DNA of 64,000 bases, from contig JANJXV010000037.1 in the NCBI GenBank assembly GCA_024803745.1, forward strand, positions 5,469,001-5,533,000. The letters are read 5' to 3'. The translations under genes and the position numbers were made by a program. Of this stretch, positions 34,011 to 46,171 are shown one piece after another (position 1 is the first letter of the stretch; every line of letters starts with the position of its first letter). This DNA is from Megascapheus bottae. Lineage: Eukaryota > Chordata > Mammalia > Rodentia > Geomyidae. Below the pieces are notes generated by a model. That model searched no databases. It was not told where the DNA came from and saw nothing but the letters and a program-made list of their open reading frames with translations.

Positions 34011-34513
34011 AGTAAACGTTTATCTTAAACTTGAGTGGAAATTCCAAATGACTCATACAGTCTCATATACCAAAAAATAGAATAACTCTTTTCTTATACT
34101 TTTGCCACAAAGCATTATTAAACCACTACATTTTGGTGAACTTTACAAATATGGAAGGATTAACTATATATGAGCTGAGTTGCAAAATAAGAGGATTAAC
34201 TACATTTTGACTCTATAGGGAGATGTATCCCTGTAGTGAGCTCTTGTTCTTCTCTGATTCAAAATGGGGTTGATAAGTTCATTTCCTACCTGTTTCATGG
34301 AAAAAATGCTACATTAATATAGTTCCTCAAGTTATCAAACTATGAAAAGTCATGGACACAGATTTTTCTGATAATCAAAACAAGAAATCAGTCTAGTCTC
34401 AGGATCTCAAAATCAAGTTATTTTAGTTTCATCAAGGAATGTTATGTTGTTTTCACCTCAAGGCTGTTGTTGGTAATACTGCAATCGATATGAGAGTGCA
34501 GATATATGTCTTC
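34011..34513. other. Unassigned non-coding DNA
   Basis: No repeat or exon was recognised. Confidence 0.35.
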
Positions 34514-34527
34514 AAAAGTATGATGTT

Positions 34528-34724
34528 AGGGTCCTGGAGTTTGGCCTAGTGGTAGAGTGCTTGCCTAGCATGCACGAAGGCCCGGGTTTGATTCCTTGGT
34601 GCCACATACATAGAAAAATATCTGGAAGTGGTGCTGTGACTCAGTGGCAGAACTCTGGCCTTGAGGAAAAAGTCCAAGGACAGTGCTCAGGCCATGAGTT
34701 CAAGCCCCATGACTGACAAAAAGA
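34528..34724 (+). mobile_element. IDL-Geo SINE, sense, well preserved
   Basis: Full left arm ('tggcctagtggtagagtgcttgcctagcatgcacgaaggcccgggtttgattcc') and Geo arm ('tggaagtggtgctgtgactcagtggcag...atgagttcaagccccatgactgac'). Perfect 14-bp TSD, aaaagtatgatgtt, at 34514-34527 and 34725-34738. Confidence 0.96.
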
Positions 34725-34738
34725 AAAAGTATGATGTT

Positions 34739-35465
34739 CTTTGGGACACGTAACCATGAATAAGATTGCTTTATCATATGACAGCACTTGTACTTTATTG
34801 GAAGTGTGAGAATTTCACGCAAGGGAGTGTTATGATTTGATTCATATTTTAAAAGGACCAATTCAAGCATATATTGACAATGATACATAGGCTGTCAAGA
34901 ACACAAAGTAAAGAGACCAGATAAGGAGTTATTACAGTAACAGAAGAAAATATATCCAAGATCTTTAAGAACAGATAGTTGGGATTGTCACAGATGAAAG
35001 TGTCCAGAAAAATGAGAGAGTTGACCCCAGATTTGCTCTTTTGTACTCATTGTCATAAGACTGCAGTTTACTTATTCTGATCTATAAGAAAGCAACTAAA
35101 TGAAGAGCCTATGTATGTATGATGATAGCTTGCTTGAAGTAGTAGTAAACTTGATCATTCCTTTTCCTTTTCTGATTACTTGATGATGGTTTGGATTGAT
35201 TGAGGCATATCTACTGTAGCAGAGAAGGAAATGTATAGTTAAGAGGAAGATATGCATAAAGTATACTTTCACAGGTATACCTTTGCTCTTATGTGTACTT
35301 AGAAGCATATGCATCTTATATATTGAAAGAGAAGCTATCAAATGAGTACATTTTGGAGAATATGATATGATTGCTCAGATGTATCATGATAGAGATCAGA
35401 TAAACAAAAAGAGGTTGCGGTGTACTTACATTTCTGAGTCAACATTATGGTGAACAAAAATGCAT
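34739..35465. other. Unassigned non-coding DNA
   Basis: No repeat or exon was recognised. Confidence 0.35.
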
Positions 35466-35692
35466 TGGATTTCGGTAGCTTAATCCTATAATACTAGCTA
35501 CTCAGGAAGTTGAAAGCTGAGGATCCAGATTCAAATCCAGACCTAACCAGAAAGGCCTGTGAAACTTTTATCTGCCATCAACCACCACAAATTGATAAGG
35601 GGAAGTGTGTCTCAAGTGAAACAGCAGTAGCTTTGAGCCTAAAAGCTTAGGATGACATTCAGGCTCTGAGTTTGAAGTCCTAGGATGCCCCT
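35466..35692 (+). mobile_element. B1-Geo SINE, sense, diverged
   Basis: 'aatactagctactcaggaagttgaaagctgaggatccag', 'gaaacttttatctgccatcaacc' and 'gggaagtgtgtctcaagtg...gctctgagtttgaagtcctagg' follow the dimer in order. Confidence 0.8.
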
Positions 35693-36109
35693 AACCCTTC
35701 CTGAATATATTGGAATTCAGTGATCTTTATTATCTGAGCAGGCCTGATTTCCAGTAGCCTAGGTTAAGGACTGTTGTAACTCTACAAAGTAATATAGTTA
35801 AATAACCCATAGGCAAATGTGCTAAGCAATTATCAAGAGACAAACAACACAAAATCAAGAAACTCCCTCTTAGAGGGAGGATTTACATGGAATTTGGTTA
35901 CAGCCATTAGAAGGAAACCAATGAGAGCCAAGGAAGAAAGGGAGTGTCTCCCCATAGTAATTAGACACATCAAAGAAACCCAATGATTGTAATTTCTTGT
36001 TGCCTTTTCTGTCCTGTCTGTTGTCACCTGTGCACTGAAATATAAGTTCTAGAGAAGACATGTCATGAAAAAATGCTCCTAGAAAATGATCTGTTCTGTC
36101 AGAAATGAG
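35693..36109. other. Unassigned non-coding DNA
   Basis: No repeat or exon was recognised. Confidence 0.35.
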
Positions 36110-36250
36110 AATAAATAACTCATGTTTATTAAACATTTACTCTGAGCCAGTTACTGTGCTAAGTCCTTCATGTACATTATCAACTTGAATCTTAATCTCA
36201 ATTCATGGAATGTAAATATTGCTGCCTCTTTTGTAGGAGGAACACACAAG
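36110..36250 (+). mobile_element. MIR SINE relic
   Basis: 'catttactctgagccagttactgtgctaagtccttcatgtacattatcaacttgaatcttaatctcaa' matches MIR 'tgagcacctactatgtgccaggcactgtgctaagcgctttacatacattatctcatttaatcctcac'. Confidence 0.75.
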
Positions 36251-36399
36251 ATGTGGTCATATTAAGTTGATCTAGCCTAGGGTCACCGTCAGGATCTCTC
36301 CTGGTAGCCTGTGCTGTTGCCATGGTAACTCAGAGATTCTTGGTTGCTCATTGTTCTGAGTGGCTTTAGCACCCAACTGTTCAAAGCAACACTTCTGAG

Positions 36400-36525
36400 G
36401 TGAACTCAGCTAGACTTTAGTCCCACTTTTATCACTTTCTTTAATTGGACAACCTTTTCTAAACCTCAATTTCTTTAGTCCAAAAATTAGAATAATTTAC
36501 CATAGAGCTTGTTCCAATAAAAATA
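36400..36525 (+). mobile_element. MIR SINE relic
   Basis: 'aactcagctagactttagtcccacttttatcactttctttaattggacaaccttttctaaacctcaatttctttagtcc' follows the MIR 5' half. Confidence 0.65.
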
Positions 36526-36698
36526 GAAGATGCTTTTTCTTTTTATCTTCATGATGTGCTGTGAGGCTCCTAGCTATTTCTTTAAAACAATCAAACAGCT
36601 TTGTAAAGAGTTTGAATTCAAGGTAGAGACTAAATCTGTGGTATGCTTCTGAAAGTAGCACATGATTTCATAGTGAAATGAGTTTAAGAAAGAAGTTG

Positions 36699-36947
36699 TT
36701 TTGTTGTTGTTGTTTGTTGTTGTTGTTGTTTTGTAGGTCATGGGGCTTGAACTCTGGGCCTGGGCCTTATCCCCGATCTCTTTAGCTCAAGGCTACCACT
36801 TCACCCCTTGAGCCACAGTGTGCCACATCCAGTTTTCTGGTGGTTAAGTCTTAAGGAATTTAGTGCCAAGGCTGGCTTTGAACCTTGATCCTCAGATCTT
36901 AGCCTCCTGAGTACCTAGGATTACAGATGTAAGACACCATGCCCGGC
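36699..36947 (-). mobile_element. B1-Geo SINE, antisense
   Basis: (TTG)n tail, Geo arm ('ggcttgaactctgggcctgggcc', 'cttcaccccttgagccacag'), linker and B1 arm ('cctcctgagtacctaggattacagatgtaagacaccatgcccggc'). TSD aagaaagaagtt / aagaaggaagtt at 36687-36698 and 36948-36959 (one mismatch). Confidence 0.94.
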
Positions 36948-37054
36948 AAGAAGGAAGTTTTAAAAAATTGTAATGCAAACTAACATACCTAAACCTCAGT
37001 GTCTCATAGTGAAGTATTAATTAATACATCATTTTCTAACTTAGTTTGATCATG

Positions 37055-37265
37055 CTGTGTCTGAGTATGTAAGACCAGGAAACTTCTGGGTTTAAACATT
37101 GTCTCATTATGCATTTACCTTGGCCAGATACCAACCTTTCTAAAACTTAGTTTTCTCATCTGTAAAATGGAAGTAAGAGTGTTTGTTATGGATATGTGGA
37201 GACAAAAATGGACAGAACATGACTGGTATCTTGCAGCATTTACTGAGATAAATGTGAGCTCATTA
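37055..37265 (+). mobile_element. MIR SINE relic
   Basis: 'ttggccagataccaacctttctaaaacttagttttctcatctgtaaaatggaagtaagag' is a clear MIR core. Confidence 0.8.
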
Positions 37266-37299
37266 CTGTCACAAATATTTTAATAAAAGCTAGAACTGT

Positions 37300-37440
37300 G
37301 ATGTCATCTTCTCTATATATTTCTGTGGTCTCTTTGTTTGGGTCTTTATTTTATCAGTATTTATTATATATTATATACAGTTGTTTATTATTATTATTCA
37401 TGTTATTATTATAGTATATACCCTTTCACTATTGTAGTTT
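37300..37440. repeat. AT-rich tract with (TTA)n
   Basis: 'tatttattatatattatatac' and 'tttattattattattcatgttattattatag' low-complexity sequence. Confidence 0.8.
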
Positions 37441-38009
37441 TAAGTTCTGGAATTAACTGACTGATGTAGTAATACACAGGGATAGAAAGAGAGGATTAAA
37501 GGCACAGAGTAGAAAGTAGAAAAAGATTGTGGCACTGCAATAGCTGTTACCATTTTTCTTAAAGTGTTCCAGCCCTTGGTGATGTTGAGAGGCCTGGTGC
37601 CCCTCACCCACCAGACATAGGGACCTGGATTTTCTGGCTTTCATTTCCCATGAATCTCTGACCAGCTATTCCTTCCAGTCTCCTAAAAGCAACTGCCAGA
37701 GGCAAGGGAATAAATAAACAAATTGTACTCGGTGAGTCACATCTACCCATTTTTCAGAGAAAGACCCAAGTAGGTTTGAGCATGTTCATAGTAACGTCAT
37801 GTTGGTGGTGGCTCCTTCCTCTCAGAGATCTTTCATTGATTACGGGGTCTTCCTAATGATGCTATCTAGCCAGATGTGCCAGAAATCAAACTTCTGGTGA
37901 TCAAGAACTGGGAGGTAATTAATTTGCTTCCTTGAATAGTTATTGGAGAACATGACCATGGTTCCTGGAGGCTTAATGTGCTCACTAATTCATTATATAT
38001 GCATACACA
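37441..38009. other. Unassigned non-coding DNA
   Basis: No repeat or exon was recognised. Confidence 0.35.
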
Positions 38010-38160
38010 CGCACATGCACATTTATTAAGTGGTTTCTATTTATCAGATGCTAGGCTAACTTCTGTGAAGGTAAAAACCTGCATGAAACAAGGTCTCTGC
38101 ACTTGAAAATCTCCAGACTCCGTGGGGGGCGGGGTCAGAACATCACGGATGCACAAATAA
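38010..38160 (+). mobile_element. Ancient mammalian interspersed repeat relic
   Basis: 'tttattaagtggtttctatttatcagatgctaggc...aaacaaggtctctgcacttgaaaatctccag' resembles a common ancient repeat ('tttattgagtgcctactatgtgccaggcact...caaggtccctgccctcaaggagctcacag'). Family not named with confidence. Confidence 0.5.
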
Positions 38161-38281
38161 TTTTAATTTAATTTTCTAAGTGAACAATGGTCACAGCACT
38201 TCTTCCCCTTTTTATATTTCTAGCCTAATTTATCTCCTTCTATCCCCTGAAGAGTCTGCATTTTCCAGATGGTTTCTAGGG

Positions 38282-38295
38282 GTGTGTGTATGTGT

Positions 38296-38339
<44 letters not shown>
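38282..38339. repeat. (TG)n microsatellite
   Basis: TG run with two early TA interruptions; the Cys/Val-rich frame across it is an artefact. Confidence 0.97.
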
Positions 38340-38343
<4 letters not shown>

Positions 38344-38889
38344 AGCAGAAGAAAGGACTAACAGATGCAGAGTTAGCAAGAAGAATAAAAGACTTTGTTC
38401 TTACATTGATTAGGTCAGTTTCATTCTTATTTATACAATATAGACGGGAGAGAGGAAAAGTATATCCAGTGGTACTTTATGAAGGAGGGAGTGTTGGGCT
38501 GGAATTCCATTGAATGTAGGATATGAGAGAATTTCTTGGCCGTTGAAACTGAACTTTTTCACTCTGGACCAGAATCATTGGGGTCATCAAACTTTAGAGG
38601 GTACTGAACCTGGGGACTAATAGGACTTCAGAGGTAGCAAGAGCCATTTTGATAGGAATATCCAGGGGAAAAGTTGTGGTAAGTGAGATTTCTGAATTAG
38701 ACACCAAAGATTAGGTGGAATTTGCTATGCAGTAAGAGTAATGAGAGACTATTGTAGTGGTCAGGGACCTTTTCAAAGCATGCAGCGGAGTAGAACAATG
38801 CCTCCTAATGAAAAATCCCAAGTGGTCTGAGTTTTACAGACAGATATGAAAGAACAAAAACTGAGGTCAGAATTTATACAACATTATGT

Positions 38890-38892
<3 letters not shown>
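38340..38892. other. Unassigned non-coding DNA
   Basis: No repeat or exon was recognised. Confidence 0.35.

Positions 38893-38934
<42 letters not shown>
38893..38934. repeat. (GT)n microsatellite at a SINE tail
   Basis: About 21 GT units adjoin the tail end of the antisense SINE that follows. Confidence 0.97.
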
Positions 38935-38937
<3 letters not shown>

Positions 38938-38939
38938 TA

Positions 38940-39155
38940 TGTATCATGTGCTGGTCCTGGGGCTGGAACACAGAGCCTGGGTGCTCTCTCTGAGCTTTCT
39001 TGGTCAAGGTGAATTCTCTTCCCATGGAGCCATAGCTCTACTTCCAAACTTTTGGGGCTTAGTTGGAGACAGAAGTCTCACAGAGTATCCTGCCCAAGCT
39101 GGTTTTGAATAGTGATCTTCAGATCTCAGCTTCCTGAATACAAAGATCATACACT
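38940..39155 (-). mobile_element. B1-Geo SINE, antisense
   Basis: 'gtgctggtcctggggctggaacacagagcctgggtgc', 'ggggcttagttggagacagaagtctcac' and 'gatcttcagatctcagcttcctgaatac' in order; the B1 start is degraded. Confidence 0.82.
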
Positions 39156-40628
39156 AGCTATAACTTTCAACATTCATTTTTGCCATGCCATTTCTTTTTC
39201 CCAATTGCATGGTAGTGGTGTTGCTTGGGTTATTAGACTTTTTTTTTCAAAATAGAAACCCTCAGCTTAAGGAGATTTTCTTTCTCTTCACCTTATCCTG
39301 GCCTGCTGCTGAGGTAATTCCAAGGAAACACCTTTTATGGAATATTCTAGGAGGTCAGGTCCTCCTGCTTTGCACTTTCATGAAGTCATTGGAGCAGCAC
39401 AAGATCTATCTTTGCCACATGAAACATTCTGGCTTGAGTGAATGATGCAAGGACAAGAAGAGTGTTAGAGATGACTTATTGCCACTGCAGTAGGAGACGT
39501 GAGAGGCAGCGCAGAATTTCACCTTGTAGCCATTTTAGCTACCAGTCAGTTGTCACCATTTTTGGAAATTAAAATGTAACAAAGACTGTTCTTTTGGATG
39601 CTTATAGTCCTAGGCATACTTCCGTCTCTCCTATTCTGAAAAATCCCTAATAAATCATATTTATCTTAGATGTCAATGTCAGTTACTTGCAACCAAGGGC
39701 CATAAGTAAGCCTGAGACCCCAAAGTCCATTATTCTGTGAGCTGAGAAACTCATGTTCAATGGCATAGCTCCAAAGAAAAGTCCTTTCTTGCACAGCTCA
39801 GATTATCTCCTGGGCTGTGGAGAGTTCTACTTTTTGCAAGTGTTTCTTGTTGTTGTTGTTTTGTTTTGTTTCTTTCACCCTGCCATATAACCTCTGCCAA
39901 AGGCAAGATAATTGTGATACTTTCTCCAAATATCACAATGGAAAGCACTGGGAAATTAAGTGACTAGATCAAGGCATGACACCCACCAGTTCTTACTGCA
40001 AGACTAAAAAAACAAAGATCTGGATTTAATGGTGTGTATGGCCAGAGGGATGAACTCCTTGGATATCTCATTTGTTTATGGAGTAAAAGAAGAAAGCTCT
40101 AGCTTATCTCCTTCTTTTGAAGCTGTTTAGGTTCTTTCCCTGATGTCTTTTTGTTAGAGATCAGGGTTTATTCAAGCTCCCTGGAGCAGCTCTGTTTTTC
40201 CTTGTGAGCCAGAAGCTAGCTCAGGATCTCTTATATCTATCATTAATTCTTCCTTTTCTAGGCAGGCTGATCAGTTTCCCTCAGATACCACAGATCTCAG
40301 GACTCATGGGGGAATAACGAAAGAAAAAAATAACCAATGAAAATTTTAGAATGGCTGCTACAGTATACATGACTGTCCCTGGCACCGGGCCCTGCTGTAC
40401 CCCACTGTTGTATTTGGGACTCATTGACAATTTTCTTAAGCAAATATTTATCCATCTTTATTTCATGCTGTTAAGGGAAATGATATTAATTGCCAAAAAT
40501 TTGCAAACTTCAGAAAGATTTGCAGAAGAAAATAAAAAATAAGCATTCATAACATTTTTTATATTACTCTTCACTCATAGATATACAAACATAGATATCT
40601 GTAAATATTTGGAGGATATGCTGTACAT
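39156..40628. other. Unassigned non-coding DNA
   Basis: Short open frames (39185-39445 +, 39757-39948 -, 40351-40542 +) have no motif. A (TTG)n patch lies at 39845-39865. Confidence 0.4.
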
Positions 40629-40641
40629 TAAAATAATTTCC

Positions 40642-41182
40642 AGAAAGAATAACATCGCCCCATTTGTTAGGAAATGGAAAGACTTAGAAAAAATCATATT
40701 AAGTGAAGTAAGCCAGACTCAAAGGAACTTAGGCTCAGTGGTTTCCCTCATTTGTCATAATCAGTAGAAACCTTGGGCTCTACTAGCAGAGATTTGCAAT
40801 AGAGCAAAAGGCCATATATAAGGCCATATAATGTGAAGCTAATTGAAAGGACCTCCAGGATATTGAAACAAAAGCCATATAATGAATGATTGTTGTCCTT
40901 AATGTACTATGTTGTCTCTCATCTCCTTTGCTGTCCCTTGGTTATCTCATGTTGTTATAGTATCTCACTTTGTTATCTGATATATTGAATTTATTTGTAT
41001 TTGGATATTTGAAATTTGATAGGGAAGGGGGGAAAACCAAGACGGGTGGGGGGTGTGGGGGGGAGGGAAATGGGTACCAAGACATGTGAAAGGGTATCAA
41101 TGTATGTGAATTAATGCACCTTCTATCTGGCAAATATCATGTAACCCTTTTACTAATTACAATAAAAAAATTTAAAATAAAA
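40642..41182 (+). mobile_element. 5'-truncated L1 (541 bp), sense
   Basis: It starts inside the ORF2 C-terminal codons ('agaaagaataacatcgccccatttgttagg', encoding the KNDIAPFVRKW-like end), runs through the 3' UTR with a G-rich tract (41029-41075), and ends in an A-rich tail. Perfect 13-bp TSD, taaaataatttcc, at 40629-40641 and 41183-41195. Confidence 0.96.
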
Positions 41183-41195
41183 TAAAATAATTTCC

Positions 41196-44100
41196 TTAAA
41201 ATTCTCTTTGGCTTGCTTCCTTTCTTTTTCTTTAGTCAATATGATACTCTGAGCATTCATTCATGATTGCTCATGCAGTATTTTAGTGATATGAACCCAT
41301 TATAAGAAGTTCAAATATAGCAAACTGTTAAGTATTTAGATTGCCCTTTCTTGTTACATAAATAATATAGAACTCCCTGATAATATTTACTTTAGATAAA
41401 TTCCCACCAGTGGAAAAGAAGAAATTCCTTTTCTAGTTAGATTCCTTGACCTTATTCTAAACTTTTTAATGGATCCAGGAAGTCTTCTCTCTAGCGAATG
41501 TAGACTGAACCTGGAGACCTTACAGAATTAGCAACACTAACCCAAGTGCTTATAGCACTTAACCTAATAATAAAAGTATTAGGGAAAGGTAAGTATAAAT
41601 AAACAGAAACATAAGACCCAAGGCTCCATTTTAGAAGTAGGACACTGTCACAGAGGCCTTGCAAGAAGATCCTTACTATCCTCCACCTCTGATACTGGTA
41701 ATCACCCTCTTGATCTATGTCCTGCTGTCCAAAGCAGCCATCCAGATGTGCACTCCAGAACTTGGCTCATATGCAAAGCTTCTTCCCATTAATGGCACAG
41801 TCTTTGCATATAAATAAACCTTGGAATAGTTCAGCCATCTGTTATACTTAAGGTGCTTGGATTTAGGAGCATGGAAATTTTGAATACTGCTCAAGTGAAC
41901 ACAGGTAGAAGACTCCATGACCACAGATTGACAAGTATTGAGATTTCCAAAGCACCAACACTTCTAGGCTACTCCTGAGAAAAATACTTTATTCACATTG
42001 ATCTGTATCAATATGGATTTCTCCAGAGATAAAGCTTCAAATGCATGGGGGTGGCACAATGGAAATAGCCAAGACAGAAATGCTTCAGGAAAGGAAAGAT
42101 GATCCATAAAGGAAGGCTAGTTATTAATCTGAAAGTACAGTGGGTAGATAGCACTTAATTTCCTTGGAAAACTTAAGTATGGTGTAAATACATGTCATAA
42201 ACCATCCTGGCCTAAAAAACAAAACAAAAACAAAAACAAAAACAGACATTGATAGGAATGGCAGGAGAAAGATTTATGGGTCCAATACCTATGAAAAGAT
42301 TTTAAAAAAGAAGAAGAACAAGAAGGGCTAGTAAGGGAGAAATCTGACCATAAGGCAGATATGGTACTCTTGAAAAGACAGAGGAGGAAAGACTTTGTAG
42401 TAGGAGACTCAGGCCATAATCACAGTCGTGGAACAAAGGTCTTCAAGCAATACCTGTTCATCCAGACAGGATAGAATGACAGATCCAGTGCAACCACTAT
42501 TCTGTTGTTGGCTGGCAGCATCCAGAGGAGGACTGATGTTGATCAGGAATGTACTTTTGCTCTGAACACTCTAGCCATACCCTCTCAGCTCCTTTGGCTG
42601 GCTTATCTTTCATTTCTAGAACTCTGAGGATTGTAAATTTCCAGGCTATTACTTCTGCCCCTATTCTTATTTATTCTATGTTTCCCAATAATGACATGAC
42701 TTGAAATATCACTTAAACATGCATGGATTATATGTTTATAATCTCTAGACTAGATCTGGCCTCTGAGTTTTCTCACCATGTACCTAAGTGGAAGGCATAG
42801 AGGTAGTGAAAATTTGACAAGTCCAAATGAAGTCAAAATGTGGTTCAAGTTAGTGTATAGTCCTAATTTGTGTTTGAAACTGTGATTGTTTTCCTCTGTA
42901 TGAGTATAAGCTGTCTTAAAGATGAAACTGTGAGGATTTTGGATGTCTTCCCTGGTTTTTTTTGTTGTTGTTATTCTCATGAAGAGTGCATACAAATACA
43001 AAGAATGCTGTAAACGAATATAAATATATGCATGTAGGTTTGACCAAGGAGTCTGGTTAAAATGGTGACACAACTTTGCATTATCTAAGGGGATGAATAA
43101 CTGATACCTGACTCACTCTCATGAGTTAAGCTAATGAGCATATGTCATTTTTACTCAGTGAGGAAGGGTGAAAAACTAATTCAAAGTGCAAGGTATTGAA
43201 GAATTCAGAGCTTCAAACCACAAGAAAGGTACAAACCCTGCCATCCTACCAACATCTAATAAGCAAAATTAAACCCTCACACACTGATGGATTAGAATGA
43301 GTACTGTGTGTATCAGCACACATAAGCTTCACAACAAATATAGGCATCCAAGCTTTATAGGTGAAGAGAACCAGGTTGCAAGAATTTCTGAGGAGAATCT
43401 TCTGGGTTTTAGATAGTAATTCAGAGGACCACTTTGAAACATTTCTAAATTACCCAATGGAGGATGGATCTATTCATAATGGAATAGTTTTCCTGAGGAG
43501 AGCCAAAAAGTGTCAGCTTTTAGGTTATTGAATGTCAAAATTAGACCTAGTGAGAGATGGGGGTCTTAGAGCAATTTTTCTGTTGGCAGAGTTCAGATGG
43601 AGCAAATGTATAATCCTGTGTCCTTTAGCCTGAGCAATGCTACATCAAAATAGAACTAGCAGACTCTTTTCACAATCCTCCTATACTCTCCTGCATCTCA
43701 GCACCTTTCATAAGCAAGCTTACCTGGTTTTCAATATCCAGGCTTCCAGAAAGGGGACTAGACTGCTGGGTAACAGGACTGCTGGTTGCCTCGCTCAGCT
43801 AAGGCATGCTACACTGACCCAGGAGTGACATGGAGTAATTTCAACATGAATTGAATGGAGGCAAGGATTTGATTGAGATGTGGTGAGGCGAGAATGGGAG
43901 GAGAGAAACTAGAGCCAATGAGCATAGTCAATGTGCATACATCCTTGAAGAGTAACCGTCATTACTGATGATTAGCACAGACAATTCACGTTTCGCTAAT
44001 GGTGAGGAAATGTCAACATTACATTTAACATCACAGGGTGATCTCGAATGAAGCAATCATAAAACCTGAGTTTTAATTTTAAACTGGGCCTAAATTCTAT

Positions 44101-44209
44101 ATCTGAGCAAGTTATTTCTCATTTTCTCAACCCTTTATTCCATGATTGTCTTTTAGCTTTAGCCATTTGTCATGAAATTGTTTCCTCATTTATTATTTTT
44201 CTTTTTTTT
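41196..44209. other. Long stretch with no young repeat
   Basis: Across 3 kb I find no Geo-type SINE or young L1, only a (CAAAAA)n patch (42206-42245) and possible MIR traces near 43330-43420 and 44060-44130. The 107-residue minus-strand frame at 42750-43073 has no identifiable domain. This is the longest repeat-sparse stretch in the window. Confidence 0.45.
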
Positions 44210-44460
44210 TTGGCATTACACATGTTAACCCTTATTTGGGTAGGGATTGGAGATGTGTATTTTCTTTAAAAAATCATTCTCCCCCATTGCTCCCAAACTA
44301 CTCTTCCCATCAAAGTTACCTGGTTCCATTTCTACATATGTACATTGTATATTATAGCTGTGTTGGCCCAAGGCCATTCATTCAGTTTTCTCAATGTCTA
44401 CTCCTCTCTATTTGATACATGATATATACTCACTTGTCATAAACATTTTAAACAAGAGTA
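44210..44460 (-). mobile_element. Possible old L1 3' UTR, antisense
   Basis: A T9 tract followed by 'ggcattacacatgttaaccc...ttaaaaaatcattctcccccattgctccc...gtacattgtatattatagctg' has the look of an antisense L1 3' UTR. Weak. Confidence 0.35.
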
Positions 44461-44815
44461 TATATTTTAAATATTCTGTTTCTTTTCTTTTAGATGTTTA
44501 AAACTTATTCACAATCTCCTTTCAATAATGGGCTCTTTGTTATTTGCTGAACTCACCTTCTTGTTTGTGGTTATGATCTGCCACTTGCCATTCACTTGAA
44601 TGCATAAACCTGTAGGGATTTGTCTTCAGGATACATTTCATTTAGCCATCACTAAACAATAATGACCTCAATACTCACACTTAAAATAGTTTACCTGTAT
44701 CATGCCTGTATTATTTTTCAAGTGATAAAATTGTTCAATATCAGGAAAATATTTCCAAGAGGTCTTCTTGCCAACATTGACTATACTTTGTATCTATTGC
44801 CTTACTTTTTTCATG

Positions 44816-45120
44816 CGTTTTTTATTGTTACTGTAAAGGTGATGAACAGAGGGGTTACAAGTTATATAACTTAAAGAGCACATTTATTTTTGAAGAATGT
44901 CACTCCTTCCCTCCTTTTCTCTCAGTTTTGCTCTCCTCTTCCCTCCCACAGTTATACAGTTCATTTTCAATGTAGTGTCTAATGCGTCGCTAGTGTCTAG
45001 CTGCATTTGTTCATCCTTTTACCCTTCATTTGTGTGGCTCTGTACCCTCCCAAAGACAGATCAATGAACAAACAAGACAAAATGAAACCAAAACAATAAC
45101 AAAACCAAAACAAAACAAAA
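44816..45120 (-). mobile_element. Old L1 3' end, antisense
   Basis: 'gttttttattgttactgtaaaggtgatgaacagaggggttacaag...gagcacatttatttttgaagaatgtcactcc...cagttcattttcaatgtagtgtc...ccctcccaaagacagatc' and an A-rich block at 45080-45120; same family as 560-1010 and 52205-54740. Confidence 0.8.
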
Positions 45121-45125
45121 AAAAT

Positions 45126-45350
45126 GCCGGGCGCTGTGGCTCACTCCTGTAATTCTAGCTACTGAGGAGGCTGAGATCTGAGGATCAAGGTTCAAAGCCA
45201 GCCTGGACACAAAAGAATCCGAAACTCTTATCTCCAATTAACTTCTAGAAAATGGGAAGTGTGGGGCTTGGCTCAATGGTTAGGTGATAGCCTTGAGCTG
45301 AAGAGCTCAGGGACAGCACCCAGGCTGAGTTAAGCCCCATAACGCACAAA
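45126..45350 (+). mobile_element. B1-Geo SINE, sense, well preserved
   Basis: It starts 'gccgggcgctgtggctcactcctgtaattctagctactgaggaggctgagatctgagg', then 'ctcttatctccaattaac', 'ggaagtgtggggcttggctcaatgg' and 'gagctgaagagctcagggacagcaccc'. Tail (CAA)n-rich. It sits in the A-rich block of the preceding L1. Confidence 0.93.
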
Positions 45351-45384
45351 ACAATAACAACAACAACACACTTCTTGTTCATTT

Positions 45385-45490
45385 TTAAATAGTTTAATAA
45401 AAAGGAGTTACCAGTTAACAAAGCAATTTCTGAATACAATATGCACAGCTATTTGAAAATTTAACTGGGATTTTATTGATTCATATAAAA
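45385..45490 (-). mobile_element. Old L1-type 3' end fragment, antisense
   Basis: 'agtttaataaaaaggagttaccagttaacaaagcaatttctgaatacaatatgc' matches 49440-49500 ('gggattgccagtcaacaaagcagtttatcaatgcagtg'). Confidence 0.45.
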
Positions 45491-45504
45491 GTGAAAGGAA
45501 TTTT

Positions 45505-45696
45505 TTTTTTTGCCAATCCTGGGCTTCAGCTCAGGCCTGAGCACTGACCTTGGACTAGAGCTCTAGGCTAGAGCTCTACCACCTGAGCTTCAAGACCACC
45601 TCTCGGTTTTTTCTATGAATGTGGTACCAAGGAATCAAACCCTGCTCTACGTACAGGCTAGGCAAACACTCTACCATTGGGCCAAACTCCAGGCCA
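45505..45696 (-). mobile_element. IDL-Geo SINE, antisense
   Basis: 'gccaatcctgggcttcagctcaggcctgagcactgaccttgg', 'ctaccacctgagcttcaagaccacc', then the ID-like arm ('ggaatcaaaccctgctctacg', 'ctctaccattgggccaaactcc'). TSD tgaaaggaatttt / tgaaaggcatttt at 45492-45504 and 45697-45709 (one mismatch). Confidence 0.93.
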
Positions 45697-45709
45697 TGAA
45701 AGGCATTTT

Positions 45710-46035
45710 GTTCATATATTTTTTATTGTAATTAATAGAAGGATTACATTGTATTTGCCAGATAGACGGTGCATTACTTCACATACATTGATACCCTTTC
45801 TCATGTCTTGGTACCCATTTCCCTCCCCCCACCCCCACCCCTCATTTTGTTTTCCTCCTTTCCCTATCCAATTTCAAATAACCAAATACAAATATATCCT
45901 ATATATCAGATAACAAAGTGAAATACTGTAACAATATGAGATAATCAAGGGACAGCAAAAGAGACGAGAGATAACATAGCACATTAAGGACAACAATCAC
46001 TCATTATATAGCTTTTGTTTCTATATCCTAGAGGT
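45710..46035 (-). mobile_element. L1 3' end (326 bp), antisense, at a SINE edge
   Basis: The complement of the young L1 3' UTR from the tail ('catatattttttattgtaattaatagaagg') to 'gcttttgtttctatatcctagaggtcc'. Perfect 16-bp TSD, ccatgaaaggcatttt, at 45694-45709 and 46036-46051; it overlaps the SINE's TSD. Confidence 0.95.
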
Positions 46036-46171
46036 CCATGAAAGGCATTTTTAAAAAGGCATAACACAAAGCCAGTTTAGTAGGGCATGTCTTTGAAGAG
46101 CCAACCTAATTCGTATTTCAGTTCTAGCATCTTCTGCTAGTTACCAGATTTCTTTTCAAATGAAGGCTCTA

